Assembly (NCBI GenBank): GCA_963666295.1
Contig: OY762707.1
Span: 1,550,001-1,614,000, forward strand
Source: QZKY01 sp963666295
GTDB lineage: Bacteria > Pseudomonadota > Gammaproteobacteria > Burkholderiales > Burkholderiaceae_D
DNA length: 64,000 bases
Direction of reading: 5' to 3'
Of the stretch, positions 8,252-17,283 are shown piece after piece. Under the pieces are notes generated by a model. The model searched no databases. It was not told where the DNA came from and saw only the letters and a program-made list of their open reading frames with translations. The position numbers were made by a program, and so were the translations under genes. The number at the start of each line of letters is the position of its first letter. Positions within the stretch are counted from its first letter, which is position 1.

Positions 8252-9258
8252 TCGTACTCCGGAATTTCTATTTCTGCGCGTTCCAGCAGTTTGGTGAAAT
8301 CATCCGGCAGGGGGGTGTTCCATTCGCAGTACTCGCCCGACGCTGGGTGCGTCAAGCCCAGGCGTGCGGCATGCAAGGCTTGGCGGTGAAAGAAAGCGGC
8401 CAGGTGTTGCTTGCCGTAAGTGGTGTCGCCGACCAGCGGGTGACCGTTGGATTGCATGTGTACCCTAATCTGGTGCGTGCGGCCGGTTTCTAGCTGACAG
8501 CTTATAAGGCTGACCGGATGGCGATCCAGTTTTCCGGCGGCGAGTCGCTCGAAATGCGTGACAGCTGGTTTGGCGCGCATACTATCCAGCACCGCCATTT
8601 TGATGCGGTCGCGCGGATGACGTCCGATGGCGGCGTCGATGCGCCCGCGCGGGATCGGCGTTCCCCAGACCAGCGCAAGGTATTTGCGTGTGACGGTGTG
8701 GGCTTGCAATTGTCGAACCAGGTCAGTTTGCGCTTCCAGCGTTTTGGCGACAACCAGCAAGCCGCTGGTGTCTTTATCCAGTCGGTGTACGATCCCGGCG
8801 CGGGGTACGCCTGCGATGGGGGGATAATGATAGAGCAAGCCATTGAGCAAGGTGCCGGACCAGTTGCCTGCAGCAGGGTGAACGACCAGTCCGGCAGGTT
8901 TATTGATGACGATCAGATGTTCATCTTCAAAGACGATGGGTAGCGTGATGTTTTCTGGTGAGAAAGCCGAGTCTTCGGGAGTGGATTGCGGTCGAACGAT
9001 GACGCTTTCTCCGCCATAAACGGTGGTTCGCGTTTTGGCGATTTGTCCGTCCACCGTGACCTGACCTTCCTCAATCCACTGCTGGATGCGGTTGCGAGAG
9101 AATTGCGTCAGTGCTTTCGCCAGTGTTTTATCGAGCCGCTCCCCGGTGTTTTCGCGCGACAAGATCAGCTCGATTTGAGGTTCACTCTCAAGATAAATTT
9201 CATCCTCTTCACAAATTTCTTGCGGCATCGTGCTTTCTTTTGGTGTGGCGTTTGCCAT
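8248..9258 (-). CDS. rluD: 23S rRNA pseudouridine(1911/1915/1917) synthase
   Basis: The 336-residue product has an N-terminal S4 RNA-binding domain (about residues 30-90, GERLDKTLAKALTQFSRNRIQ) and a RluA-family catalytic domain. The catalytic Asp is in HRLDKDTSGL, and GRTHQIRVH follows. RluD modifies helix 69 of 23S rRNA and supports 50S maturation. The first 25 residues are acidic and low in complexity. The start at 9258 has an AGGAAG site 9 bases upstream. It is the first gene of an rluD-pgeF unit divergent from bamD, an order widely conserved in proteobacteria. Confidence 0.93.
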   Translation of the reverse strand: MANATPKESTMPQEICEEDEIYLESEPQIELILSRENTGERLDKTLAKALTQFSRNRIQQWIEEGQVTVDGQIAKTRTTVYGGESVIVRPQSTPEDSAFSPENITLPIVFEDEHLIVINKPAGLVVHPAAGNWSGTLLNGLLYHYPPIAGVPRAGIVHRLDKDTSGLLVVAKTLEAQTDLVRQLQAHTVTRKYLALVWGTPIPRGRIDAAIGRHPRDRIKMAVLDSMRAKPAVTHFERLAAGKLDRHPVSLISCQLETGRTHQIRVHMQSNGHPLVGDTTYGKQHLAAFFHRQALHAARLGLTHPASGEYCEWNTPLPDDFTKLLERAEIEIPEYE

Positions 9259-9277
9259 TATGGGGCTTCCTATCGGC

Positions 9278-9283
9278 TATAAT
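9278..9283 (+). promoter_or_regulatory. Putative -10 element of bamD
   Basis: A perfect TATAAT lies 60 bases before the bamD start in the 84-bp region shared with the divergent rluD. The best -35 candidate (TTGCCA 9252-9257) is 20 bases away, which is long, so the promoter is tentative. Confidence 0.35.
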
Positions 9284-9342
9284 CAAAATCTTGTATCGGG
9301 CACTTTTTCTTTTAGTCGACTAACCGCATTTTTACGAAAACC

Positions 9343-10140
9343 ATGCCGAAAAAACTTCTTGCGCTCATAGTGCTTTCTCTTACTTTCGCTTTGTCCGCGT
9401 GTAGTTTGCTGCCAGATCAGATTGACGAGACCAAGGACTGGTCCGCTTCTAAATTATACGCAGAGGCGCGCAGTGAAGCGCGAAATGGTGAATACGAGAA
9501 GGCAATTAAATATTACGAAAAGCTGGAAACACGCTATCCGTTTGGTGTTTATGCGCAGCAGGCTCAAATGGAAGTGGCCTACGTGCACTATCGCGACGAC
9601 GAGCCAGCGTTGGCATTGGCAGCCATTGAGCGCTTTATACGCTTGCACCCGAATCATCCGAATGTAGACTACATGTATTATTTGCGCGGCCTGGCCAGCT
9701 TTAATGATCGGTTGAGTTGGTTGAACTATTTTTCACAGGAGGACGCGACTGAGCGGGACCCGAAGGCAGCACAAGATGCGTTCGATTCGTTTAAGTTGCT
9801 GGTGACGCGGTACCCGAAAAGTAAATATGCGCCGGATTCGATGTTGCGCATGAAGTATTTGCTCAATACCCTGGCGCAATACGAAGTGCATGTTGCGAAT
9901 TATTATTTCCGCCGCGGTGCTTATCTGGCATCAGCCAATCGGGCGCAGATTGCGATCAAAAAATATCCGGACGCACCAGCCATTGAAGAGGCGCTTTACG
10001 TACTAGTGAGGGCGTATGATCGCCTCGGCATGACCACGTTGCGAGATGACGCAGATCGTGTGTTTAAAAAGAGTTTTCCACAAAGCGTCTATTTGTCGGG
10101 CGGTCCGAAGGAAGAATCGGCCTGGTGGAAAATCTGGTAA
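9343..10140 (+). CDS. bamD: Outer-membrane assembly lipoprotein BamD (ComL)
   Basis: The 265-residue product is the essential lipoprotein of the BAM complex that inserts beta-barrel proteins into the outer membrane. It has a signal peptide with lipobox LSAC (lipidated C20), then five tetratricopeptide-like helical repeats. Typical text is AEARSEARNGEYEKAIKYYEKLETRYP and SKYAPDSMLRMKYL. The length is normal. The N-terminal positive residues (MPKKLL) and hydrophobic core are clear. It is divergent from rluD, as in many proteobacteria. Confidence 0.96.
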   Translation: MPKKLLALIVLSLTFALSACSLLPDQIDETKDWSASKLYAEARSEARNGEYEKAIKYYEKLETRYPFGVYAQQAQMEVAYVHYRDDEPALALAAIERFIRLHPNHPNVDYMYYLRGLASFNDRLSWLNYFSQEDATERDPKAAQDAFDSFKLLVTRYPKSKYAPDSMLRMKYLLNTLAQYEVHVANYYFRRGAYLASANRAQIAIKKYPDAPAIEEALYVLVRAYDRLGMTTLRDDADRVFKKSFPQSVYLSGGPKEESAWWKIW

Positions 10141-10179
10141 TTGCCATGTCGTGAACGCATAACCTGTCTTTGATTGCTC

Positions 10180-10824
10180 ATGCCCATAGATTCGAATTCT
10201 GCAGGAAGTCTGTTCATTGTTTTTGCGCCTTCAGGTGCCGGCAAGTCGAGTCTTGTTCAAGCATTACTGGAACAAGATAAAAATATTTGCCTTTCCGTTT
10301 CATGCACGACGCGACCGCCGCGGCAGGGAGAGGCGCATGGTCGGGAATATTATTTCCTGACGGTGGACGAGTTTCTGGCAAGAAAAGATCAGGGCGAGTT
10401 TCTGGAGTGGGCAGAGGTGTATGGCCATTACTATGGCACTTCGAGCAAGATCCTTTCCGAGCACATGCATTCTGGCTCGGATGTGTTGCTGGAAATTGAC
10501 TGGCAGGGAGCGCAGCAGGTTAAGCGCTTGTTTTCAGACGCCGTCAGCATCTTTATACTCCCCCCTTCCGTTGAGGAGTTGGAGGCGCGGCTGACTAAGC
10601 GGGGGCTGGATACCGCAGAGGTGATCAAGCGGCGCATAGAAGAAGCGCATAGTGAGATCAAGCGCGTTTCAGAATGTGAATATGTTATTATAAATCAACA
10701 CTTTGCAACGGCGGTCTCGGAACTGGTTGCGGTTGTTGCCGCGGCACGTTTAAGATTGGCACAACAGGCAGGCAGACATAAAGATCTGTTTGCTGAACTG
10801 GGCATTGAATATGCAGGGAAGTAA
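10180..10824 (+). CDS. gmk: Guanylate kinase
   Basis: The 214-residue product phosphorylates GMP to GDP. The P-loop APSGAGKSSL is at about residues 17-26. The GMP-binding region (TTRPPRQGEAHGREYYF) and the LID region (RGLDTAEVIKRRI) are present. The frame is open to a TTG at 10174, but the ATG at 10180 fits the family better. It heads the gmk-rpoZ-spoT block: rpoZ starts 21 bases after its stop, so the two are surely cotranscribed. This couples guanine nucleotide supply with (p)ppGpp metabolism. Confidence 0.95.
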   Translation: MPIDSNSAGSLFIVFAPSGAGKSSLVQALLEQDKNICLSVSCTTRPPRQGEAHGREYYFLTVDEFLARKDQGEFLEWAEVYGHYYGTSSKILSEHMHSGSDVLLEIDWQGAQQVKRLFSDAVSIFILPPSVEELEARLTKRGLDTAEVIKRRIEEAHSEIKRVSECEYVIINQHFATAVSELVAVVAAARLRLAQQAGRHKDLFAELGIEYAGK

Positions 10825-10845
10825 AAACACTTATTGGAGTAGAAG

Positions 10846-11049
10846 ATGGCACGTATCACGATTGAAGATTGTCTAAAAGAGATCCCGAACCGTTTTGAAC
10901 TGACTTTGTGCGCGACTTATCGTGCACGTCAGCTACTTCAGGGACACACGCCCAAAGTGGATGCCAAGGACAAGATGCCGGTGCTGGCGTTGCGCGAAAT
11001 CGCGGCTGGCGCGGTTGGAACGGAAATGCTGAAAAAAGTACCTGGCTAA
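10846..11049 (+). CDS. rpoZ: RNA polymerase omega subunit
   Basis: The 67-residue product is the omega subunit, which helps assemble beta-prime and forms part of a ppGpp site in proteobacterial RNA polymerase. The opening MARITIEDCLKEIPNRFEL and the motif ATYRARQLLQG are diagnostic. A GGAGT site lies 6-9 bases upstream of the ATG. Its place between gmk and spoT is the conserved proteobacterial order. Confidence 0.95.
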   Translation: MARITIEDCLKEIPNRFELTLCATYRARQLLQGHTPKVDAKDKMPVLALREIAAGAVGTEMLKKVPG

Positions 11050-11177
11050 TTGTCGGGCGGTTGATTGACATGAGTTCCCCGCCCGCCGACTGTGGCCCAA
11101 TTGGTACGCACGAGGCTGGCCTTGCACTGCCGGGTTTGATACACGATGTGGACGTTTCTGACTGAGGGAGACGCGCC

Positions 11178-13349
11178 GTGCAGACGAATATGAAAAAACC
11201 CGGTGTGGCAACTTTTTCACACCTGACTGAAAAGCTTGAAACCTACCTTCCTGCCTCGGAGATTTCGCATATCCGGGATGCCTTTCGTTTCGCGGATGAA
11301 ATGCACCTGGGCCAAATGCGCCTTTCTGGTGAGCCCTACATTTCTCATCCGCTTGCAGTAGCGGAAATCTGCGCAGACTGGAAGTTGGACGACGACGCCA
11401 TCATGGCTGCGCTACTGCATGATGTGATGGAGGACAAGGGCGTTACCAAGGAAGAGTTGATCGAGCGCTTTGGCCCGGCCGTTTCGGACATGGTGGACGG
11501 CCTGTCCAAACTGGAAAAAATGGAATTCCAGAACTATGTCGAGGCGCAGGGCGAGAATTTTCGCAAGATGCTGCTCGCGATGGCGAGTGACGTGCGCGTC
11601 ATTTTGATCAAGCTGGCCGACCGGCTGCACAACATGCGTACGCTAGATGTTATGCGGGTCGACAAGCGCAAGCGTATCGCGCATGAAACGCTGGAAGTTT
11701 ACGTGCCGATTGCGCATCGTCTTGGCATTAACCAGCTTTACCGCGAATTGCAGGAGCTTTCCTTTGCCAATATGTATCCGCTGCGGTACCGGACATTGGA
11801 AAAAGCCATCAAGACATTACGCGGAGGCCGGGCCGAATTGATGGAAACAGTGCATCAGGCCGCCAAAACCGAACTGGAAAAAGCGGGCCTTCAGGCCGAG
11901 ATTTACAGTCGCGAGAAAACTTTGTTCGGCATTTATCGAAAAATGCGCGTAAAGCATCAGTCCTTTTCGCAGATTCTTGATATAAACGGTTTTCGTGTTG
12001 TGGTGAATACCTTGCCGGAGTGCTACATGGCACTGGGTGTGTTGCACTCTCTGTATAAGCCGATGCCGGGCAAGGTGCAGGACTACATTGCCATTCCAAA
12101 ACTGAACAAATACCAGTCTTTGCACACGACTGTGATTGGCCCTTTCGGTACACCACTCGAGTTTCTGATTCGTACGCACGAAATGCACCACATGGCTGAG
12201 TCCGGCGTTGCGTCTCATTGGCTATTCAAGGAAGATTTCAATGAGAGCCTGACGGATATCCAGAAAAACAGTATTTCATGGCTGCAGTCCTTGCTTGATA
12301 TCCAGCAGCAAACTGGCAACTCGGCCGAATTTTTGGAGCACGTCAAGTTCGATCTGTTTCCTGATTCGGTTTACGTCTTTACGCCAAAATCGCAGATTAT
12401 TGCGCTCCCGCGTGCGGCTACCGCACTTGATTTTGCCTATCACATCCATACAGACGTTGGCGATCAGACCGTTGCAGTCAAAATTAATAATGAGCCCGCC
12501 TCATTGCGTACAGAGCTTCAAAATGGTGACATTGTTGAAGTGGTTACGTCCTCTACGTCGCGGCCGAACCCCTCATGGCTGAATTTTGTGCGAACAGGCA
12601 AGGCGCGCTCTTCGATTCGCAGCTATCTGCGTTCGGCCAGTCTTTCGGATTCGATTGCACTGGGTAAGCGCTTGCTGGCACAGTCGCTGGGCAGTTTGCA
12701 TCTGGACGAGGCATTGCCTGATGAGGTAGTGGAAAAAATCCTGAGTGAATCTGGCACCAAATCGCTGGATGACTTCTATGCAGACATTGGGACGGGCAAG
12801 CGCTTGCCTTCCTTTGTGGCGCATCGTGTTATGAGCTTGTTGCATGGTGCATCGGATAAGCAGACAGAAGGTCATGCGCAAGGTGACAAGGCGTTCCGTA
12901 AAAGCGATCCGGTGCTGATTTATGGCAGTGAGGGGATTTCCGTGCAAATCGCGGAATGCTGTCACCCCATTCCAGGCGATCCTATTGTTGGGCAGTTGAA
13001 TCTGGATAGTGGCTTGATGGTCCATGCGTCAAGTTGTGAATTTGCGCGCCGGTTGCGCTCCAAGGAGCCTGACAAGTGGATTGCGGTCGCGTGGGGCGAT
13101 GAGTTGAAACAACTTTTTGATTGTCGTTTGACGATTCACGCCCAAGATAAACGTGGGTTGCTGGCGCGCCTCGCCTCAGAAATAAGTGATTCGGATGCCA
13201 ATATTACGCACGTGGGCATGGATGACGACAAGAGTGACGAATTCTCGATTCTGACGTTTACCGTGCAGGTCGAAGGCCGTATCCATCTGGCGCGCCTGAT
13301 GCGACGCTTGCGGCACCTAAAAGGGGTAACGCGTATTACGCGCGAATAA
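11178..13349 (+). CDS. spoT: Bifunctional (p)ppGpp synthetase/hydrolase (RelA/SpoT family)
   Basis: The 723-residue product has the full Rel/Spo architecture: an HD hydrolase domain (HD at 81-82 in ALLHDVMED), a synthetase domain (SQILDINGFRVVV, then YIAIPKLNKYQSLHTTVIGP), a TGS domain (about 405-465) and a C-terminal ACT domain. The intact HD motif and a conserved synthetase Asp suggest both activities, though the synthetase may be weak as in classical SpoT. The GTG at 11178 is chosen because a GAGGGAG site (11164-11170) lies at ideal distance; the ATG at 11190 is too far from it. It follows rpoZ by 128 bases. Confidence 0.95.
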   Translation: MQTNMKKPGVATFSHLTEKLETYLPASEISHIRDAFRFADEMHLGQMRLSGEPYISHPLAVAEICADWKLDDDAIMAALLHDVMEDKGVTKEELIERFGPAVSDMVDGLSKLEKMEFQNYVEAQGENFRKMLLAMASDVRVILIKLADRLHNMRTLDVMRVDKRKRIAHETLEVYVPIAHRLGINQLYRELQELSFANMYPLRYRTLEKAIKTLRGGRAELMETVHQAAKTELEKAGLQAEIYSREKTLFGIYRKMRVKHQSFSQILDINGFRVVVNTLPECYMALGVLHSLYKPMPGKVQDYIAIPKLNKYQSLHTTVIGPFGTPLEFLIRTHEMHHMAESGVASHWLFKEDFNESLTDIQKNSISWLQSLLDIQQQTGNSAEFLEHVKFDLFPDSVYVFTPKSQIIALPRAATALDFAYHIHTDVGDQTVAVKINNEPASLRTELQNGDIVEVVTSSTSRPNPSWLNFVRTGKARSSIRSYLRSASLSDSIALGKRLLAQSLGSLHLDEALPDEVVEKILSESGTKSLDDFYADIGTGKRLPSFVAHRVMSLLHGASDKQTEGHAQGDKAFRKSDPVLIYGSEGISVQIAECCHPIPGDPIVGQLNLDSGLMVHASSCEFARRLRSKEPDKWIAVAWGDELKQLFDCRLTIHAQDKRGLLARLASEISDSDANITHVGMDDDKSDEFSILTFTVQVEGRIHLARLMRRLRHLKGVTRITRE

Positions 13350-13352
13350 CGG

Positions 13353-13386
13353 AAATGCCGACTAAATGCTTGTGTCGGCGATTTGC
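13353..13386 (+). terminator. Possible weak terminator of spoT
   Basis: A 6-bp GC-rich stem (GCCGAC 13357-13362 with GTCGGC 13374-13379) can be extended by A-T pairs across a bulge. It is followed only by GATTT. The hairpin is clear but the T-tract is poor. Confidence 0.4.
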
Positions 13387-13426
13387 TGCAATCGGTCGTG
13401 CTTAAAGGTTTCTTCTTCGCTTCTTA

Positions 13427-13454
13427 CAAAAAACGCCCCGATTTCTCAGGGCGT
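13427..13454 (-). terminator. Rho-independent terminator of the deacetylase gene
   Basis: Read on the minus strand, the stem ACGCCC/GGGCGT (13449-13454 with 13433-13438, 10-nt loop) is followed by a run of six T (13433-13428 complement). It starts 29 bases after the stop of the minus-strand histone-deacetylase-like gene. Confidence 0.75.
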
Positions 13455-13482
13455 AACTGAAGCAATTTTCAACGAGCTCAGC

Positions 13483-14415
13483 TTAATTGCCCATCAGCGC
13501 TCGCACATGGGCTGCGCAGCCACTGGCCAGACCTTCCAGGCTGTATCCGCCTTCCAGCGTGGAGACAACACGGCCTTCGCCGGTCTCTTCGGCAATTTTC
13601 ATCAACTCTTTTGTGAACCAGTAATAATCATCATCCGTAAAGCTCAAACCGCCTAGCGGATCCTTGTAGTGCGCATCAAAGCCCGCCGAGATGATGATTA
13701 GTTCCGGCGCGAACTTTCGGAGTTGCGGCAGCATTTCAGCAGTAATTCGGCTGCGGAAGGTGCTGGAATCGCAGCCACGTGACAGAGGTACGTTACACAC
13801 GTTGTGATCAACACCTGTTTCGTATTGTGCGCCTGTGCCAGGGTAAAACGGCGATTGATGGCAGGAGGCATAAAAAAGCTCGGGATGGCTATAGAAAGAA
13901 TTTTGGGTGCCATTGCCATGGTGTACGTCGAAATCGACCACTGCAACGCGCTTCAATTTATGTACGTCGCGGGCATGAATGGCACCGATGGCAGCCTGGT
14001 TGAAAATGCAGAAGCCCATTGCACGATCTGCCTCAGCATGATGGCCACAGGGTCGGGTGGCGCAAAAAACAGTATCTGCTTCCTTGTTCATGACGGCATC
14101 AATGCCTGCGCAGATGGCACCGATACAGCGCATCTGAACTTGCCACGATCCGGGAGACATGATGGTGTCGCCACCGTCAAGTGGCACATAGCCGTTCGAG
14201 GGGGAGCTGCGCTGAACAAAATCAACATACTTTTTTGTGTGAACCGTCATGGCTTTTTCTTTAGTACTCAGCGGTGCCTCACGCCACTCCAGATTAGAAA
14301 ACTCAGGGGTGCGAAGGGCTTTCAAAACGGCCTTCAGACGTTCCGGAGATTCCGGGTGATGAGGCCCTGGGCGATGCTCAAAGCAGTCGTCGTGTGAATA
14401 GATTAGTGTTGTCAT
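13483..14415 (-). CDS. Histone deacetylase-like amidohydrolase
   Basis: The 310-residue product belongs to the arginase/deacetylase superfamily (class II HDAC-like, as acetoin-utilisation or acetylpolyamine amidohydrolases). Zinc-site and catalytic text is complete: RPCGHHAE, VDFDVHHGNGTQ, SAGFDAHYKDPLGG and LEGGYS with the catalytic Tyr. Bacterial members remove acetyl groups from polyamines, small amides or proteins; the substrate here is unknown. The frame extends upstream to 14517, but the opening MTTLIYSHDDC at 14415 is family-typical. It is divergent from the Nudix gene across 186 bases. Confidence 0.9.
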   Translation of the reverse strand: MTTLIYSHDDCFEHRPGPHHPESPERLKAVLKALRTPEFSNLEWREAPLSTKEKAMTVHTKKYVDFVQRSSPSNGYVPLDGGDTIMSPGSWQVQMRCIGAICAGIDAVMNKEADTVFCATRPCGHHAEADRAMGFCIFNQAAIGAIHARDVHKLKRVAVVDFDVHHGNGTQNSFYSHPELFYASCHQSPFYPGTGAQYETGVDHNVCNVPLSRGCDSSTFRSRITAEMLPQLRKFAPELIIISAGFDAHYKDPLGGLSFTDDDYYWFTKELMKIAEETGEGRVVSTLEGGYSLEGLASGCAAHVRALMGN

Positions 14416-14601
14416 GTTTTTATAGTGATGCCCGCTTTGGCGGCATCTCCTCCAAAAAATGGTTAAGGACAGGGGCGGCCTTGCCGTTACGCATATTCCA
14501 GTCATTATAAATGACAAGCAGGGGGAACGTTTTGCGCGGCAAATGACCCTTACTCTAGATTATTATGCAGACCTTATCCAACTTTTTGCGCATTTAACAC
14601 G

Positions 14602-15198
14602 ATGACCCATACCAAATCAGCGCGTTCAGGGGCGATTTATCCTGAACTTGAAGAAACCAGAATTGAAGGGGGAACTGTTTTTGAGGGCAGTTTTTTGCAA
14701 ATTCAGCGCGATAGGGTGCGCTTGCCGAATGGCCAAACCACGTCTCGCGAGTTTGTACGCCATCCTGGCGCGGTTGTTATTTTGCCGCTGTTTGAAGATG
14801 GAACAGTGTTGCTGGAACGCCAGTTTCGTTATCCGATCAGGCGTGCGGTGCTGGAATTTCCTGCCGGGAAAATTGATGCTGGTGAAACCATGCTGGCTTG
14901 TGCGCAACGGGAATTGCAGGAAGAAACAGGTTATACCGCACGCAGTTGGCAATACGTCTGCGAATTCCATAATGCTTTGGGGTATTCGGACGAGTTTCTT
15001 GCGCTATTCCTTGCGCGTGACCTGATAGAGGGCGAAAGCCATCTGGATGACGAAGAGTTTATCGAAACCATGAAGGTGCCGGTTTCTGATTTGCTAGATT
15101 GGGTGAGGGACGGTTCGGTCACCGATGTCAAAACCATTGTTGGCGCATTCTGGCTGGAAAAAATTATGGCAGGAAAGTGGAAGCCGGCGAGCGCATGA
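14602..15198 (+). CDS. Nudix hydrolase, ADP-ribose pyrophosphatase type
   Basis: The 198-residue product has a complete Nudix box: G89, then E95, R103-E104, E107-E108 and G110 in the spacing GX5EX7REUXEEXG. The preceding FRYPIRRAVLEFPAGKID segment is characteristic of ADP-ribose pyrophosphatases (NudF/YqiE type), which hydrolyse ADP-ribose to AMP and ribose 5-phosphate. The protein is cytoplasmic. The first 12 residues are unlike the family and may be a dispensable leader. The substrate call is by family resemblance only. Confidence 0.87.
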   Translation: MTHTKSARSGAIYPELEETRIEGGTVFEGSFLQIQRDRVRLPNGQTTSREFVRHPGAVVILPLFEDGTVLLERQFRYPIRRAVLEFPAGKIDAGETMLACAQRELQEETGYTARSWQYVCEFHNALGYSDEFLALFLARDLIEGESHLDDEEFIETMKVPVSDLLDWVRDGSVTDVKTIVGAFWLEKIMAGKWKPASA

Positions 15199-15337
15199 AA
15201 AAGCTTGGCGTGAAATTCTGTCCTTCATGTCGAGGTTTTTTGTGCCAGCATTTTTTTGTTTGTAATCAACGATTTTAAAAAGAGTTTTTTTTTGAGGGTG
15301 CGCTAGCTTGACTTGATATGTACCAATCAATTTTGTG

Positions 15338-15346
15338 TGTTACTAT
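15338..15346 (+). promoter_or_regulatory. Putative extended -10 promoter of the cold-shock gene
   Basis: TGT followed by TACTAT (15341-15346) forms an extended -10 element about 100 bases upstream of the cold-shock start codon. It would give a 5' leader of roughly 95 bases, as is usual for csp mRNAs. No good -35 at standard spacing; a TTGACT at 15308-15313 is too far. Confidence 0.35.
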
Positions 15347-15447
15347 GCCACATCTTTATGGCTCTATGTGGTAGTGAAGAGAGTTTTCTGCCTGCTTCAT
15401 GCGATCCAATGGATGAAAATTTAAGTAACGTATAAATAGGAAATTTA

Positions 15448-15651
15448 ATGGCAACAGGTACTGTTAAGTGGTTTAACGACACCAAAGGTTTTGGTTTTAT
15501 TACCCCGGATGAGGGCGGCGAAGATTTGTTCGCGCATTTTTCCGCGATTCAGGGTGCAGGATTCAAGACACTGAAAGAAAACGATCGTGTTTCTTTCGAA
15601 GTGACGACCGGCCCAAAAGGTAAGCAAGCATCAAATATTCAAATAGTCTGA
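15448..15651 (+). CDS. Cold-shock domain protein (CspA family)
   Basis: The 67-residue product is a single OB-fold nucleic-acid chaperone. RNP1 (KGFGFI, residues 13-18) and RNP2 (LFAHFSAI, about 27-34) are present. The opening MATGTVKWFNDTKGFGFI is diagnostic. The 249-base spacer upstream probably includes a structured leader. A strong terminator follows the gene. Which csp paralogue it is cannot be said. Confidence 0.96.
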   Translation: MATGTVKWFNDTKGFGFITPDEGGEDLFAHFSAIQGAGFKTLKENDRVSFEVTTGPKGKQASNIQIV

Positions 15652-15686
15652 TGTGCTTGAACTCATCAGATTGATGGGAACGAAAT

Positions 15687-15715
15687 AAAAAACCCCGGTT
15701 AAGCCGGGGTTTTTT
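15687..15715. terminator. Strong bidirectional terminator between csp and pepA
   Basis: A 12-bp perfect stem (AAAAAACCCCGG at 15687-15698 with CCGGGGTTTTTT at 15704-15715) and a 5-nt loop give a T-tract on both strands. It serves the plus-strand csp gene and the convergent pepA. Confidence 0.92.
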
Positions 15716-15723
15716 ATTGGGGG

Positions 15724-17244
15724 TTACTTGCGCTTGGCTTGCATCCTGGCTCTGCGAATCAGGAATTCGGTAAGTAGTGGAACGGGACGTCCGGTCGCCC
15801 CTTTGGTTGCGCCGCTATTCCATGCGGTGCCTGCAATGTCGAGATGCGCCCAGACATATTTTTTTGTAAATCGCTCAAGGAAGCAGGCGGCGGTGATGCT
15901 GCCTGCTGGCGGGCCACCAATATTGGCCATGTCTGCAAAGTTGGATTTTAATTGCTCTTGGTAGACTTCTTCGATAGGCATGCGCCATGCGGCATCGCCA
16001 GTCGCTTTGCCTGCTGCCAGCAGTTCTTCGGCCAGTTGGTCGTGTGCGTCATCATGACGCGTAAACAGACCGGAATTGTGCTTGCCAAGGGCAACAACAC
16101 AGGCGCCCGTAAGCGTGGCAACATCTATGACTACTGCAGGTTTTAAGCGTTCAGCATAGGTTAGGGCGTCGCATAGGACCAGGCGACCCTCGGCATCAGT
16201 GTTGAGAATTTCAACAGTTTGACCAGCCATCGTTGTGATGACGTCCCCTGGTTTGTTGGCACGTCCAGATGGCAGGTTTTCACAGGCAGGGATGATGACA
16301 ACCAGGTTGAGCTGTAAACCGATTTCAGCGACGGCTTGAATTGTGCCGAGAACAGATGCGGCACCGCACATGTCGTACTTCATTTCATCCATGTTGGCGC
16401 CCGGCTTGAGTGAAATGCCACCGGAATCAAAGGTGATGCCTTTGCCAACCAACACAATCGGCGCTTCCTTGGCTTTGCCAGCAAGATACTTCAGCACGAT
16501 GAATCGGGGTGCTTCGTCGCTACCTTTTGCGACCGAAAGGAAGCTGCCCATTTTCAGTGCTTCAATCTGTTTGCGCTCCAACACTTCGATTTCCATCTGA
16601 TACGCACTGGCGATGTCTTGTGCGGTTTCAGCCAGAAAGCTTGGCGTGCAGATATTGCCCGGCAAATTCCCGAGATTTTTGGCGAGTTCGACGCCTTTGG
16701 CAAGCGCGGTGGCATTCCTTAGTGCATTTTCTGCTTGTGCGGACTGTTGCTTGTTTACAGCAAAGGCGATATTTTTCACGCCGAGAACATCGGGTTCTTT
16801 CTTGCTCTTGAGGGTATCGCTTCGATAATTCTTGTCATGGACAGCAAGAACGCAGTGGCGAATAATCTGATCAACACGAAGTTTTTTGGCGCTCCCCATG
16901 GGGAGTGCGATGACAGCGTCCTCCGTGCCAAGGGTGCTTAACGTGTTGCTCATCGCTTCGAGTGCTTTCTTGAGGTCGCGCTCGTTGGTGTCGTTTTCTT
17001 TGCCTAGTCCTACCAGCAATAGGCGCTCAGCGGCAAGTTTTGTCGGGTTGCGTAAGAGTAGCGTCGAGCCAGCCTTTCCGGTAATGTCGCCAGACTGTAT
17101 GGCAAGCGTGATTTCGCCATGCTGATCCAGTGTTTTGGCAACGGCGCTGAGTTTTTTGTTTTCGTAGATGCCAATGGCAAGGCAGCCAGTTTTTGTTGTC
17201 TTGAGATCACCTGCCTGGTTAATCGCATTTATGCTAAAGTTCAT
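15724..17244 (-). CDS. pepA: Leucyl aminopeptidase (M17)
   Basis: The 506-residue product is a two-metal M17 aminopeptidase. The signature NTDAEGRL is present, together with GKGITFDSGGISLKPG and metal-ligand text DMCGAASVLG. The N-terminal 170 residues form the macrodomain-like regulatory half. The start at 17244 has a TAGGAGG site just upstream; the frame is open six codons further (17262) without a better site. In gammaproteobacteria PepA also acts as a DNA-binding regulator. The pepA/lptF divergence is conserved, and here the start codons are only 39 bases apart. Confidence 0.95.
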   Translation of the reverse strand: MNFSINAINQAGDLKTTKTGCLAIGIYENKKLSAVAKTLDQHGEITLAIQSGDITGKAGSTLLLRNPTKLAAERLLLVGLGKENDTNERDLKKALEAMSNTLSTLGTEDAVIALPMGSAKKLRVDQIIRHCVLAVHDKNYRSDTLKSKKEPDVLGVKNIAFAVNKQQSAQAENALRNATALAKGVELAKNLGNLPGNICTPSFLAETAQDIASAYQMEIEVLERKQIEALKMGSFLSVAKGSDEAPRFIVLKYLAGKAKEAPIVLVGKGITFDSGGISLKPGANMDEMKYDMCGAASVLGTIQAVAEIGLQLNLVVIIPACENLPSGRANKPGDVITTMAGQTVEILNTDAEGRLVLCDALTYAERLKPAVVIDVATLTGACVVALGKHNSGLFTRHDDAHDQLAEELLAAGKATGDAAWRMPIEEVYQEQLKSNFADMANIGGPPAGSITAACFLERFTKKYVWAHLDIAGTAWNSGATKGATGRPVPLLTEFLIRRARMQAKRK

Positions 17245-17283
17245 CTGCTTCCTCCTAGTCATACCAAAGATTATAGCCCCTTA

